NCBI GenBank assembly: GCA_001600875.1
Contig: BCLD01000010.1
Coordinates: forward strand, 876,676-940,675
Direction of reading: 5' to 3'
Length of the DNA: 64,000 nt
Origin: Solicoccozyma terricola
Taxonomy: Eukaryota > Basidiomycota > Tremellomycetes > Filobasidiales > Piskurozymaceae
A program made the translations under genes and the position numbers. The notes under the pieces are model-generated. The model was not told where the DNA came from, ran no database searches, and saw only the letters and a program-made list of their open reading frames with translations. Positions 51,463-63,314 of the stretch are shown here, one piece after another (the first letter of the stretch is position 1; each line of letters begins with the position of its first letter).

Positions 51463-53789
51463 ATGTCCAACGACGCAGTCATCGCTACCCCAGACCAATC
51501 CAAGGTCAAGAAGGACAAGAAGGTCAAGAAGACCAAGAAGGTGGACGCGGGAGCAGAGGCAGAGGCAGAGGCCGTGGGGTCAGACGACACCGAGCAGAAG
51601 AAGAGGAAGCGAGACGCAGAGGAGGCCGTGGTGGAGACCGAGGTTGCATCGGAGGATAAGCCCAAGAAGAAGAAGAAGGAGAAGAAGGACAAGTCAAGTG
51701 CACAAGTCACTCCAGCGACGTCCGAGCCTCCTACACCCGTTGAAGGCTCAGAGCCACCACCACTTCCTTCCAAGAAGCAACTCAAGAAACTCGCTAAAGC
51801 TGCCAAAGCCGAGTCACGAGTTGCTAATGGAGATGGCGAACTTGCGAAATCGAGCGACGCTCCTCTCGAGTCTTCTCAACTCACCACCACATCGCCAGCT
51901 TACCTCGCTGCGGCCGCTTCATCAGAAGCTACAAAGACCTTCCTCACCGAGCAGGGAATCACCCTTACACCGCCGACCTACCCGGCTTTCCTCGACATGG
52001 CAACTCTCCCTATCAACCCGGTTCTCAGACCATACCTCGCTTCGTTCACAAAGCCGACCCCAATTCAATCTTGTTCATGGCCACCTCTCTTCGTCGGTCG
52101 AGACGTCGTCGGAATCGCAGAGACTGGATCGGGTAAGACTCTGTCATTCGGTTTACCAGGAATGCAACGTCTAGCCACATCGCTCCTGAAGGGTAAAAAA
52201 ACAGGAGCAAAAGGTCAAATCCTCCTCCTCGTCCTAGCACCTACCCGAGAATTGGCAATGCAAACACACGAGACACTCGCCGCACTAGGTAAACTCGTAG
52301 GTGTGAACGCAGTCTGTCTGTTTGGTGGTGTGAACAAGAGAGAGCAAGTAGATGAAATCAGGAAGAAGGAGACGAGAGTCGTGGTGGGAACTCCTGGTAG
52401 GATTTTGGATCTCGCAGAGAGTGGCGAGGTGGATTTCTCAGGGTGAGTCGGTTGGTCGGGGGGATACTTTTGAGATGTATGTCAAGAGACATCTTTGCTG
52501 AGGCTGTTTTTTCTTTCTTTGGACTTGAAATCACAGTGTCCAATACCTCGTTCTCGATGAAGCAGATAGAATGCTCGATCAGGGTTTCGAGAATGATATC
52601 AGAAGAATCATCGCGTTGTGTCCTAAACAAGATGCTGGTCGTCAAACCGTCATGTGTAAGTGTTTTCTCCACACGAAACCGCGTTCCAAGGTTTATTCCT
52701 CCTCAAACTGACTCGATGAATCGTTGAATCGGCAGTCTCCGCTACGTGGCCCGAGTCTGTTAGAAGACTGGCTTCCACTTTCTTGACTGATGCCGTAAAG
52801 GTGACAGTGGGAAGCGATGAATTGAGTGCGAACAAGAGAATCGAGCAAGGTGAGTAGGTGGTGGTGGTGGTGCTGGTCATACATCGTCCTGACCTAGAAA
52901 CCGTCCGTCACCGGCAGTTGTTGAGGTCCTCGATGACCCTCGAGGCAAGGAGTGAGTCTTCCCTCCCTCTCTTTCGATGTTGACGACGAGGAGCTAATTG
53001 ATAGTTGTCTCTTTTTTTCAGTCCACGTCTTTTGTATCACCTTCGTACCCACATCAAAGAACACCCAGCAACCCCTACGAACCCCACCAGAATCCTCGTC
53101 TTCGCTCTATACAAAAAGGAAGCGACTAGACTCGAGATGACCATCCGTCGAGCAGGTTACACTGTCGCGGGATTGCATGGAGATCTCGATCAGAACGCTA
53201 GGTTCAGGGCACTGGATTCTTTCAAAGATGGAAAGGTGCAGGTGTTGGTGGCAACGGACGTAGCAGCGAGAGGGTTGGATATCCCGGATGTAGGCCTGGT
53301 CATCAATGTGACGTTCCCTTTGACAACTGGTAAGTTGGGGTGGAGGTAGCTGGAGAGATGGTTGAGGCTGATGATCCCTACCTTTTACAGAGGACTTTGT
53401 CCACCGATGTGGTCGAACTGGTCGAGCTGGAAAGAGCGGGAAGGCTGTCACCTTCTTCACTGGCGAGGGCCACGAGAAAGCGTTGGCCGGAGAGTTCATG
53501 CGCGTCCTGAGGGACGTTGGTGCGCCGGTGAGTGGATGAAGCGTTGACCTGATATGGTCTTTGGACGATTTCGGTAGGCTGATGGTGATGAAATATCACA
53601 GATCCCCAAGGAGATGGATCGCTTCCCATCAACAATCAAAAAGAGAGGTAATTGCAATTTAGTCCCCCCCCGCCTGTTGCGGTCTTCAACTGATCACCCT
53701 GCCTATTCTCCACAGAACACGGAGCTTACGGTGCATTCTTCAAGGACACCACTGATGCACCTGCGCCGAAGAAAATTCGTTTCGATTGA
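51463..53789 (+). CDS. DBP3: ATP-dependent RNA helicase, DEAD-box, ribosome biogenesis
   Basis: This is a nucleolar helicase for 60S/rRNA processing. The N-terminal tail is lysine-rich ([25 protein letters not shown]), as in yeast Dbp3. The core has a Q-motif region ([13 protein letters not shown]), Walker [34 protein letters not shown], the DEAD motif in [65 protein letters not shown] and [13 protein letters not shown]. It ends [13 protein letters not shown]. Introns are short (near 52442, 52655, 52850, 52953, 53329, 53528 and 53647). The last intron has a poly-C run. All motifs are present, so the gene should be functional. Confidence 0.93.
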
Positions 53790-53985
53790 TCGATTCATCT
53801 TTGTCTATAGCAAGGCCTAGGGGCCTCCCGCACCATGTACATGTGTATCTTTAGGGATGTACTGACCATAGATGGATGTAGCACAGCAAGGGAACATCGA
53901 TATCCGAGCCGAGATATAGATCAGGTCCTTTTATTGCCTGCCATTTTGGTTTCACCAACAACCATCTCAAGAGCGCATTTCCTAG

Positions 53986-54779
53986 CTAGGACTGTACTGT
54001 AATGGGCCTGATCATGAGTTGATGGGGTTCTGTAAGAGTACGTAGGGAAAAAGTTAAGTGCATCTTCGCAGCTTGTTCCCATTTAGGACCGGTCACGCAG
54101 CACCTACCTCCGTCCTCGTCATACTGCTCTCCAACAGCTTTGTAGCCTAATTTTTCGTAAAATGGGATGGCATGGATCTGATCACATATATTGTCAGTCA
54201 CGAGTCGTCCATTGGCACGAGCATGACACGAGCATGGCATCCGACGACATACCTGCGATGACAACTTGATCTCTTGCGGTGCAATTGAGTCATTTTTTGC
54301 CAGCTCTTCACTGGCCCACTTATGCGTGGCTTCTACGAGAACACGACCGAATCCAAACTTGCGGTAATCTTTAAGGATAGCTAGTCTTCCGAGCTGGGGG
54401 GTATGAAATAGCAATCAGCTGATTGCTCTGGAGCTCGGGCGATAGAGAAGTTCAGTGACCTTGTTGATACCTGGGACGATGCGGACGGTGCCGATTGGTA
54501 TCCGTTTTTCACTACCATCTGCGTTCGCCTGCAATACGTTGAGAAGGAAGGAGACGGCTCTCTTATCGTAGTCGTCTATCTCGTCGTCGATGGAGAACCC
54601 TTGTTCGGTGACGAACACTGCGTGGAACATCGGATCGGCTTCAGGAGATGGTTGGTGGCGGGTTGAAACGCGCATATGGACGCACCCTCTATTCGAATAT
54701 CATAGCATGCCTGTATCAACTCTGGCTCAGAAGCAAGCACGACCTCAAACGCTGGTCTGCTGGTCGGTGTTGCTGTCAT
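53986..54779 (-). CDS. GNAT-family N-acetyltransferase
   Basis: It starts MTATPTSRPAFEVVLASEPE and LIQACYDIRIE. Splicing then gives VFVTEQGFSIDDEIDDYDKR, the N-terminal signature of the ElaA/YjcF-like GNAT group. After RIPIGTVRIVPGINK a 52-nt-class intron joins to LGRLAILKDYRKFGFGRVLV, the acetyl-CoA binding loop, followed by IHAIPFYEKLGYKAVGEQYD. The last exon gives PHQLMIRPITVQS-stop. The acceptor substrate is unknown. It is convergent with DBP3 (about 196 bp between stops). Confidence 0.82.
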
Positions 54780-55411
54780 GCTGGATGATGGCGAAGGAAG
54801 ATGAAAAGATTTCGACAGCAGCAGTGGAGGACCACACCACTTTTTTCTTCGGCTAAACGCGGTGAGCGTATGTCACCACTCCACCGTCCACCGTCCACCC
54901 AGGGATCTGGGTCAGCTGGTTGGTGCAGCTGCTCAGTAGAGTCCAGGCTCGGGTCTGTCTATCTATACCTCCGCGTACAATCTGGGATTTAATCTCCTGA
55001 ATAATGAGGTGCTGCTGCTCTGTCGCAGCGGAACTGGATATAGGGATAGGATTCAAATCGCTGATCGTTGTGCCCCGCGTTCCCCGTTCATAAGCCGATT
55101 TGCCTGCGGGTCACCGTTCAAATGGGATCTCGAATATGATCTTCCAACTGCACAGGTGTGTGGTTCTCTGCATTCACCGGTTTGAATAATCAACTCTCAC
55201 AGCAGTTCTCTCTTAACTACCGTCTTCATTGGCCGTTATGAACGGCATTCCGGTCTATGCATAGGAGGTTACCCAAGCATCGCGACCTACGACTGCATGT
55301 CCATCAACCATTCGTCTATAAATCAAAGAGCTTGTGGTCGGAATTGGGGCTAAAGCCCACTCTAGCATTTCATCGACAAATGCACACACCACTTGCTGTT
55401 CTTGTCACTCA

Positions 55412-58313
55412 ATGATGAGCGGTCCTGCCACATCTCCGGACTCTGTCGACACGCTTCAGTACCGTCGCCACTCGTACGGCTTCAACAGACTGTCTAGCCT
55501 CATCAGCAACCATAAGAAGTCTCCAACCATCATCGATGAGCTGCCTCTGCAGTCCGTGATCACATTCCAGAACCTCACATACACCGTGCAAGACAAGAAG
55601 AAGGGAGTGAAGAAATTAATCGATGGGGTCAGTCTACATGCCAGGTCTGGACATCTTATGGGTAAGCGTCAAGGATTTACATGAATGGATTTTTATCGCT
55701 GAGTCTGTGTTTAAATAGCGGTGATGGGCCCTTCCGGTTCAGGTGAGGGGAATCCGGAAAGCCCCAATCTTTACCGCGCCAGCTGACCAGAGAAATTCAC
55801 TCAGGGAAAAGCACCTACCTCGATCTATGTTCCGGTCGTAAGACGAGTGAGGGCGGCACTGTTTCTCTAGATGGCAAGCTTCTCAGCAACAAGCTCATGA
55901 GGCAAATTTCGTTGGTATCTCTTACGATTGAACACGCCGCAATGAGACTACTGACACCGCGCCGGACAGCTCTTTTGTGGAACAAGAAGACGCACTTATT
56001 GGTGTCCTCACTGTTCGCGAGACAATCACCTATGCTCTTAAGCTATATCTCCCGGGTGCCGACGGAGACTTTGTTAAGAATAGGGTCAACGACGTGATCA
56101 CCTCGCTTGGACTGGATTCCTGCTCAAATAATAAGATCGGAACTCCCATTCAGAGGGGAGTCTCTGGTGGACAGAAGCGAAGAGTCAGTATCGGTTGCAG
56201 CATGGTGTGTTTTCCGTGAGTGGCGATGCGGCGTGGGGGAGTTATCGTACTGATCAAGTTCCGCAACAGTCGTGTGCTCTTCCTCGACGAGCCCACTAGT
56301 GGTGTCAGTCCCCCTTTGCTACTGGCCAATTATTGCAGCGCCTGATACTTTCTCTGGATCCAGCTCGACTCCACCAGCGCTCGCGAAGTCATGGCAGCCA
56401 TCCAGGTTCTTGCAAAGAAAGAGAACATGATCGTCATCGCCACCATTCATCAACCGAGCTGGAGTACTCTGAGTCTTTTCGACGATGTGCTCTTGTTGTC
56501 AGAGGGCAAAACATGTTACGAGGGACCAGTCGATGCGTTGGATGGGTTCTTGACCAGATATGGCTTGATCGTTCCGAAATATGTGAGTATACTGCCGGGG
56601 CGCTTCATCCAACGTCGCCATAACACTGCGGCGGCATGTGCAGATCACACCCACCGACGCGGCCATGGACCTGCTGAATACCGATTTCAAAGAATCTGCC
56701 ATCGCAACTTCGTCTGCAGCAATTCCTTTGGAGAAACAGTCAGGTTCTGCTGCTCGAATGAGAGAATTCTACCTCGCGGAGAAGGCAAGGAATGACAGCT
56801 CAGGAAGCTTCCCGGGCACGCCCCCCATCCAAGGGCGTCTCCTTGAAGACCCTCGAACGCAATACGGCAAGCTCGGAACGCTGCCTGCGATGTATCGTCA
56901 CATCGTCATCCTCAGTCAGAGGACATTGCAGAATTACTCTCGGTGAGTGGGCAATCCTGGTGTGTGTGTGCGTCCCAGGGGTTGACGAGGTTAATTCGGC
57001 TCTGTTCCTCCTAGCAACTTACTGGCTTATGGCATTCGATTCGCCATGTACATCGGGATGGCCGTGATGATGGCATTGATCTGGATAAACTTGGGGTATA
57101 GAGCGGTCACACTGAATGACAGGATGTTTGTTTTCTTCTATTCGGTGAGTGGATGGGAAGTGTTTGATGGCGGCAAGTTGACACTACCTGTTCTTTAGTT
57201 CGCCTTTCTTGCCTTCATGTCGGTGGCTGGCATTCCGTCCTGTAAGAGATCATTATATGGCAATTCTGAATCAAACACACGCTGATATCCGGACCGTATA
57301 GTCCTAGAAGAGCGGGCTACCTTTATCAAAGAACGCAAAAACGGCTTGTACGGTGCAACTCCATTCGTATTAGCTAACAGCATCATCAACATACCATTCC
57401 TCTTTGCTTGCTCAACGACTTTCGTGCTGATTATGTATTGGGGAATAGTGAGCCGCTGTGAGGACCCCACATCTCCGCAATCTCCCAGCTCATAGGGTTG
57501 TTCGGCGCTGTACACAGGGCCTCAATCCCTCGGCAGCAGCCTTTTTCAGGTACATGGGTTTCCTCTTCCTCGCTGTTTACGCCGCAGAGAGTCAAGTGCT
57601 CCTCGTATCAGCCCTTTTACCCATCTTTGTGGCTGCACTGGCGGTGGTAAGCGTTTCCATTTCTGATGGGATCCTGAAAGCGGATTCTCGATCCTTCACA
57701 AATAATCGGAGCTGAATCTACTTGCGCAATCCAGTCCGCTTTCCTGAACGGCTTCTGGATGTCGGTAGGGGGGTTCTGCCTAAAGACAGTGAATATGCCC
57801 TATTTCTGGAGGGTTTCGTTTCACTGGTAAGGATCTTGGTTGTGTCGCTGGGAAGCACCATATTGATGATTTCTTGCGAACAGGATGGATTATCAAACAT
57901 ATACTTTCATCCTGCTCGCCAACTCGGACCTTCTAGGTCTCAATTTCACCTGTGCCGATAACTATTGCCCATATCCGTCCTCGGGAGGCACCAGTTACGT
58001 GTCTGGAGAAGACGTTCTTAATGCGTTACAGATCGGAGGGATTAGCTACACAACATATTGTGAGTGTTGGTACGACGGCACGTCGGGCGTTTATGCTAAC
58101 CGTTAACTTTACTCAGCCGGCATCATGATTGGCATCATCTTCATCTACCGCTTGCTGTCAGTCAAAGGCGTGGAAAATTTTTCAGGACGGTCGTTGGCTG
58201 ATTATCGCGGTGGTTTGTCATTTTCCAGACTCTGGCTCGTTCTCGTGGTCACTAGCCCCGAATTCCACTTGCCCAGGCGAACGAGGACCAAGGTGAACCA
58301 AGCGCCTGCCTGA
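55412..58313 (+). CDS. ABC transporter, ABCG (white/brown) half transporter
   Basis: The nucleotide-binding domain comes first: VITFQNLTYTVQDKKKGVKK, Walker A MGPSGSGKST (split by an intron), SFVEQEDALIGVLTVRETI, signature GVSGGQKRRVSIG, Walker B VLFLDEPTSGLDS (also split) and the switch His in IATIHQPSW. Then come a linker and a six-helix membrane domain (LLAYGIRFAMYIGMAVMMAL, FAFLAFMSVAGIPSFLEER, FLFACSTTFVLIMYWGI, LLVSALLPIFVAALAV, GIMIGIIFIYRLLS). The cysteines in NFTCADNYCPYPSSGG before the last helix are the usual extracellular loop. This is a half-size exporter that probably dimerises; the substrate may be a lipid or drug. The last 45 codons after RLLSVK do not resemble the family, so the true 3' end is uncertain. 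Confidence 0.85.
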
Positions 58314-58819
58314 TGACCTGTAGCCTCTACCAATAAATCTGTCTGGTTCTTCACCTCTCAAGACGCATATCTGTATCGAACACAAGTTGTCATTTAGCAA
58401 GGTTGTGATCTTTTGCGAATTGTATCACATATAACATTGTAAAGTTGTTCTTTGTAAACTTGTAGGATGATTCGGGACTGCAGCAGTGCAGGCGTGCAGC
58501 AGGTCAGCAGGTCAGCAGCGCGTAAGCCTTGTACAAAACTGTGAGCATGTTGCCTTGTGATGCCAATTGGCCTCCTTCCAGACCGGATATAGCCAGCTGC
58601 ATTCCCCCACGATGCGTTGCATGAGGCCGCCTCCGCATGCCTGGCGATCCCTCCTCGCTGCCGTCGCCAAAGAGGTGTAGATGGTGTCGCCCACGTGGCC
58701 GCCCCTCCACTCGTCGCGATCCGCACGAAAATTATTTCGATATCAGGTATAACCTCTGGGTGGGCTTCATCTTCGAGCATCCCCAGCCAGACAATAGACA
58801 TAGATCTAGACAGAGAAGC

Positions 58820-61262
58820 ATGGCACTCAATTACGACGACTACCTCTCAGACCTGGCCAAGGTGCCCTTGCCGGATGGCAGTGAGTCTGCTGCAAAGCGT
58901 TTGACAGGAGCGCAACTCCATTTGCTCATTTGCTGAGGTTATGATAACAGTCCGTGGTCTTTTCCCGTTGGAGAAGCCGCATAGGGTCTCATTCGTGAGC
59001 ATGAACTGTCAACAGGTGGCATAGTTCACCGTCTGACGTCTGTTCTCCCTCCACATTCCAACAGCTAGCTGGGAAACCCAATCCAGAAACTTTTCCGTTC
59101 GAGCGGATGACTCTACACCTCAAGCCGCCTCTCGAGAGTGCCGAAGTGCCATTGACCAATGGTCATGTGCACGGCCAGGGTTTGCAGACTCCTGTAGAAT
59201 GTGGTGTCACCCTCGAGCTAGATGGCGAAGATATGAACGAGGCATTGCAATAGTGAGCGGTAATCCGTACCTCGTCCATCCGCATGTTTTCTGAACCCCT
59301 ACATCACAGCGGACCAACAGCCGGTCTCTCTCGTCTAGTAAAATTCCTTACTCAGTTCACTTCAGAAGTCCACGGGAGACGCATTCCAGACTCTGTGGAA
59401 CCACCTCGTATCGTATCGGGCACTTCCACACCGAGCTCCTGCGCTGCAAGTGGAACGAACACCCCAAATATGAAACCCAGTGAGACTATGGAGGATGGTT
59501 TAGGGGACACAGGTGTCGGAGAGGTGCTCGTAGGTGCTGCTGCAAGAGCAATGGCTAGAGCAGGTGTAGCTACGGAGGTCCCTGGTGTGGGCGGTCGTGC
59601 GAATGTACAGGCGCCACATGGGGAGGTACCGTGGAGGGTGTCGGTGGGTAACGGATGTCAGGACTTGTTAAACAAGGCATTCCAGACGTTGCTTAATCCT
59701 GGAGACCCGATTCTTGTTGAGACGGTGAGTTGTGACGATGATTCCTATTGCTGTACTGTAGAGTTGACATCGTCGTGCACCTTCAACAGCCCGTCTACGC
59801 CGGTGTGGTTTCCCAGTTCACGATGCATCGTCTCGACATGATCGGTTAGTGGTTTGGTCCACAACAAGATGTCACCTTGCTAATGGACAGCACTCCACTG
59901 CAGAGGTCAGTGTCGATGACCAAGGTCTGTCAGCGGTTGAACTCAAGAAAACATTGGACAATTGGCCAGCGGACAAGAAGCGGCCGAGAGTATTGTAGTG
60001 AGTGGAAAAGGATGGAGGGAGTGCTTGCATTGTGCGTTTGCTGAAGATACGATCGCGCGTTCAGCACCGTGCCTGTAGGGTCCAACCCTACCGGCTGCTC
60101 TAGCTCTGTCGAGCGGAAGCTCGAGGTGTTGGAGATCTGCAAGGAGCACAAACTTATCATCGTGGAAGATGATCCGTACTGTGGGAATTCAGGTCTCGTC
60201 TTGTATTTTCGTTACGTGCTGACATCACTGTCCCTCGTCTCAGACTTCCTTGCGACCAAGCTCATCCCTTCGTACTTTGCACTGGAGACCCGAGTTATCC
60301 CTCATGGTGGCCACGTCATTCGATTCGACTCGTTCTCCAAACTGTTGTCCGCTGGTATGCGTTTGGTGAGTGGTTGTGTCGGAGGGCGGCGGCTGGAGTA
60401 GTTTGCTGAGTGGTTTATTCATTTATTTATCTTCCACCAGGGCTTTGCGGCTGGTCCGAAGAGTATTCTCGATGCCATGGACAATAACACGTCCGCAGCC
60501 AACCTGCAACCGAACAGTTTGTCTATGGCGGTGGCTTACAGATTATTACGATACTGTGCGTAATAGGATATAAGAAAAAATGTGCCAGCTTTAAGGCTTA
60601 CGCACTCTTTACCTGGCTCAATCTTAGGGGGAATCAAGGGATTCAAGGAGCATGGTGAACGCGTTGCTCGTTTCTATGCCGGGAGACGGTAAGTGTCAAC
60701 CACAACCAACTGTTGGTTAACAAATGGATGACCAAAACGATCTGCAACAGAGACCAATTCGAGGCCATTGCTCACAAGCACCTCGACGGTGTGGCAACTT
60801 GGGTACGTGATTGCGCGAGGTGCAAATCCGATAACCGCTAATGACCATATATACCTTCCGGCACTCCAGGTATCCCCGGTCGCGGGGTGAGTTGTTCGCC
60901 ATTGGGGCTACATTGACGGCATGCTGACGCTCGATTCTCCGCTCAGAATGTTCCTTTGGATTGATGTGTCACCACTTGAGGACACGTACGACCTCGTCAT
61001 GAATGAGGCTTTGAATAAGGGCGTCCTTGCTGTTCCTGGCTTTGCGTGAGTCGGGTATTCGAATATCGTGCGTGCGGTATTGGACGCTAAACGTGGGCCG
61101 GGCCACTCCTCGTCACCTCCCAGCTTCTATTGCAACCCACGCAAATCTCACCACCTGCGCGTGTCATTCTCTCTCGTGCACATGGACAAGGCTGAGGTCG
61201 GCTTCAAGGCACTTGGCGAAGCAATCAGGGAGAAGAGGATCGCTTTGGGTATTGACGCTTAG
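58820..61262 (+). CDS. Second aromatic / 2-aminoadipate aminotransferase, ARO8/KAT type
   Basis: This is another fold-type I PLP transaminase of the Aro8/kynurenine group. It starts MALNYDDYLSDLAKVPLPDG. Landmarks are ISLLAGKPNPETFPFERMTL-like sequence (LAGKPNPETFPFERM), GPTAGLSRLVKFLTQF, VSVGNGCQDLLNKAFQTLL, VPVGSNPTGCSS, IIVEDDPYYFL across a splice, the PLP lysine in IRFDSFSKLLSAGMRLGF and AGMFLWIDVSPLED. It ends KRIALGIDA-stop. Between FTSEVH and VPWRVSVGNG lies a low-complexity insertion of about 75 residues (59390-59635) rich in Ser, Thr, Gly and Ala. It is only distantly like the gene at 24861, so the two are old paralogues with possibly different substrates. Confidence 0.88.
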
Positions 61263-61542
61263 AGATTTCCCATATATATCCAAGTGTTATAGGCAACGCA
61301 TAATACAACATCCACATGCGAGTCATGCCCCCCTTTGCTTCACTTCAACATTGCTATCGGCATGGTCGGTCGGCTCCTTCATTGTAATCTGTCTTTTGTC
61401 TGGGGTGAACGTTCATCACAGCGTGGTGGCCGCTAAATCTGCCCAAAGTCGCCTGAACGCTTGTGACCACCATGCGGGGAGGTTCGCCTCGTCCTCGTCA
61501 TGAACGGTGACCGAGTTGATATGGACGACCTGGCGCAGGTGT

Positions 61543-61966
61543 TTAGGTGGCGGTCAGCTGATCTCGTAGGCACGCGATGTGCGCGATACGAGGGGGGGGG
61601 GGGGGGGGGGGCCTTCAACTTTCACTGCCGACGCCTCGATACGTTTGGCCGGCCACCCTCATGGCCTGCTTGTAGATCAGTCATTGGGTCCACACGCTGG
61701 AAGTGAGACCGTAATTCTCCATTGGCGATGCGGATCGCGTCCTCTTCGTCCTTGGCGCGGACAACGACGAAGACCCGTTCCGAATGTCTCTTGGTTGTAG
61801 ATGCTCGGTGAGAAATGGTGGGGGTGTATGGGTATGAGAGCGTGGTTTCAGTGGAGGTAGACGATTCGGTGGTGATTGTTTTTTTGCTCCCTGTGAGATG
61901 GTCCATGACGTTAGTATGAGTGAACAGGGGCAAGGATGGCTTCCAATCGTCCACCAATGTCTTCAT
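61543..61966 (-). CDS. Small hypothetical protein
   Basis: It starts MKTLVDDWKPSLPLFTHTNV and includes the well-formed stretch RVFVVVRAKDEEDAIRIANG followed by ELRSHFQRVDPMTDLQAGH. A donor after QAGHE and an acceptor CTACGAG across the poly-G run (61592-61611, sense poly-C) would give the end DQLTAT-stop at 61543; without splicing the frame stops at 61622. I do not recognise the family. The N-terminal part may also belong to an exon with a different start. It is convergent with the aminotransferase. Confidence 0.4.
61592..61611. repeat. 20-bp poly-G run (sense poly-C of the small minus-strand gene)
   Basis: There are 20 consecutive G on the + strand. If the small gene at 61543-61966 is spliced as proposed, this is a poly-C tract 23-45 nt upstream of its last acceptor, the same placement as in other genes here. 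Confidence 0.85.
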
Positions 61967-62162
61967 CTTATCGAACCCCGACCTGGGTTCGCGGCAATTC
62001 TAGTTTCCCCAACGGAGTGAGCTCGGGTATCAGCGAGTTAATTGAAGCTAGAGGAGGAGGAAAGCAGGAGACGGAGAATATACTCTTCGAATGATACTGT
62101 TTCGTCGTAGCTCGCTACTCTCGAGAAGAAGAGAAATGATGAGAAAGATAACCATCAAAACC

Positions 62163-62448
62163 TCACATCATCTCAGCCTTCTTAATATACCCCAACGCAT
62201 ACTCCATATCAGCATACAGCGTCAATTGCGAAACACTTGTATCAATGTTTTTTTATATACGCTTCCCAGTACGTCTGGATGTTCTTCTCGAGTGAGTGCG
62301 GGGCCACTTTGAACAGGATATCACGTCGAATCTTTGCTGGTTTGGTGGACCAGGAGAGGAAGGCGGTGCGATTGCGTTGTTGCTGGGAGGCCCGGGGAGG
62401 AGGGTGAGGGTGAGATGAGCTGTGAGAGAATCGGGCTGGTATATCCAT
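62163..62448 (-). CDS. Small hypothetical protein with a possible 25-nt intron
   Basis: The frame from the ATG at 62448 (in-frame stop just before it) reads MDIPARFSHSSSH, a basic, Gln/Asn-rich part, then TAFLSWSTKPAKIRRDILFK and VAPHSLEKNIQTYWEA. Unspliced it stops at 62242 after YIKKH. Removing 62236-62260 (25 nt, GT...AG) continues as VSQLTLYADMEYALGYIKKA and EMM-stop, a total of 261 nt, or 86 residues, in frame. The extended end looks more protein-like than the short one. The positive, Ser/Arg-rich N-terminus could be a mitochondrial presequence. The family was not recognised, and upstream exons are possible. Confidence 0.4.
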
Positions 62449-62539
62449 CTATCTTGCATTTCCAGTGGCCACACAAGTTTCGCCGCGCGGGGGGGGGGAT
62501 CAATTAAATGGAGCTCCGGAATGCGGTGGTGGGGGATGG

Positions 62540-62760
62540 NNNNNNNNNNNNNNNNNNNNNNNNNNNNNNNNNNNNNNNNNNNNNNNNNNNNNNNNNNNNN
62601 NNNNNNNNNNNNNNNNNNNNNNNNNNNNNNNNNNNNNNNNNNNNNNNNNNNNNNNNNNNNNNNNNNNNNNNNNNNNNNNNNNNNNNNNNNNNNNNNNNNN
62701 NNNNNNNNNNNNNNNNNNNNNNNNNNNNNNNNNNNNNNNNNNNNNNNNNNNNNNNNNNNN
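62540..62760. other. Assembly gap (221 N)
   Basis: There are 221 undetermined bases, bounded on the right by 28 G (62761-62788) and on the left, 40 bases away, by a run of nine G. The gap most likely reflects failure to read through a long G tract. Confidence 0.95.
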
Positions 62761-62788
62761 GGGGGGGGGGGGGGGGGGGGGGGGGGGG
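62761..62788. repeat. 28-bp poly-G run abutting the gap
   Basis: At least 28 consecutive G follow the gap directly; the real run may extend into it. Confidence 0.9.
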
Positions 62789-63314
62789 TGGATGGAGGGG
62801 TGGGCTGGGAAGGCCTGGACTGCTCTGGACTGCTCTACACTGGACGGCATTGGACTGCTCTTCTCTCATCGATCCCATCGTTCGGCATGGTCATGGATAA
62901 TCGCGTCGGACGACAAGTCTCATCGGACCATGTTCCGAAATGAGTAAGACACAGAGTGGGTCACCAACCAACCCATGCTGCCACGGGGGAGCGTGAGTGG
63001 GACGGGTGTGCATGTGACCTGTGACTGTCCATATGCCATGCCATGTCCCCACGATGTCCCCACGATGTCCCCCTACCCATGTCCCCATACCCCCTTCCCC
63101 CCCTCCCCCCCTACCCCCCCTCCCTCCCCCGATCCGCGGTGTGTGAGTATTATGCGTCGGTTGTGGGAATAATGGATATCAGCTGAGCAGTTATATACAC
63201 TCACATGTCCATCAAATGCACTCAATTCATATCCACAGCTCACAGTCCACAACCTACACCGCCACACTCCCACACTCCCACACTCACCCACTCACCCCAC
63301 ACCGACATATCATC

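Larger units (their letters stand above)
62449..63314. other. Intergenic region with gap, upstream of the acetyltransferase
   Basis: It holds the N gap and G run described separately, then C-rich tandem stretches (about 63040-63130: CCCCACGATGTCC units and poly-C). Closer to the gene are TATATACACTC near 63193 and CCACACTCCCACACTC repeats near 63265 in the probable leader of the gene at 63315. No gene was supported. Confidence 0.55.

Noticed and set aside
62500..62900. Open frames spanning the N gap
   Set aside because: They consist of undetermined bases and a G homopolymer.
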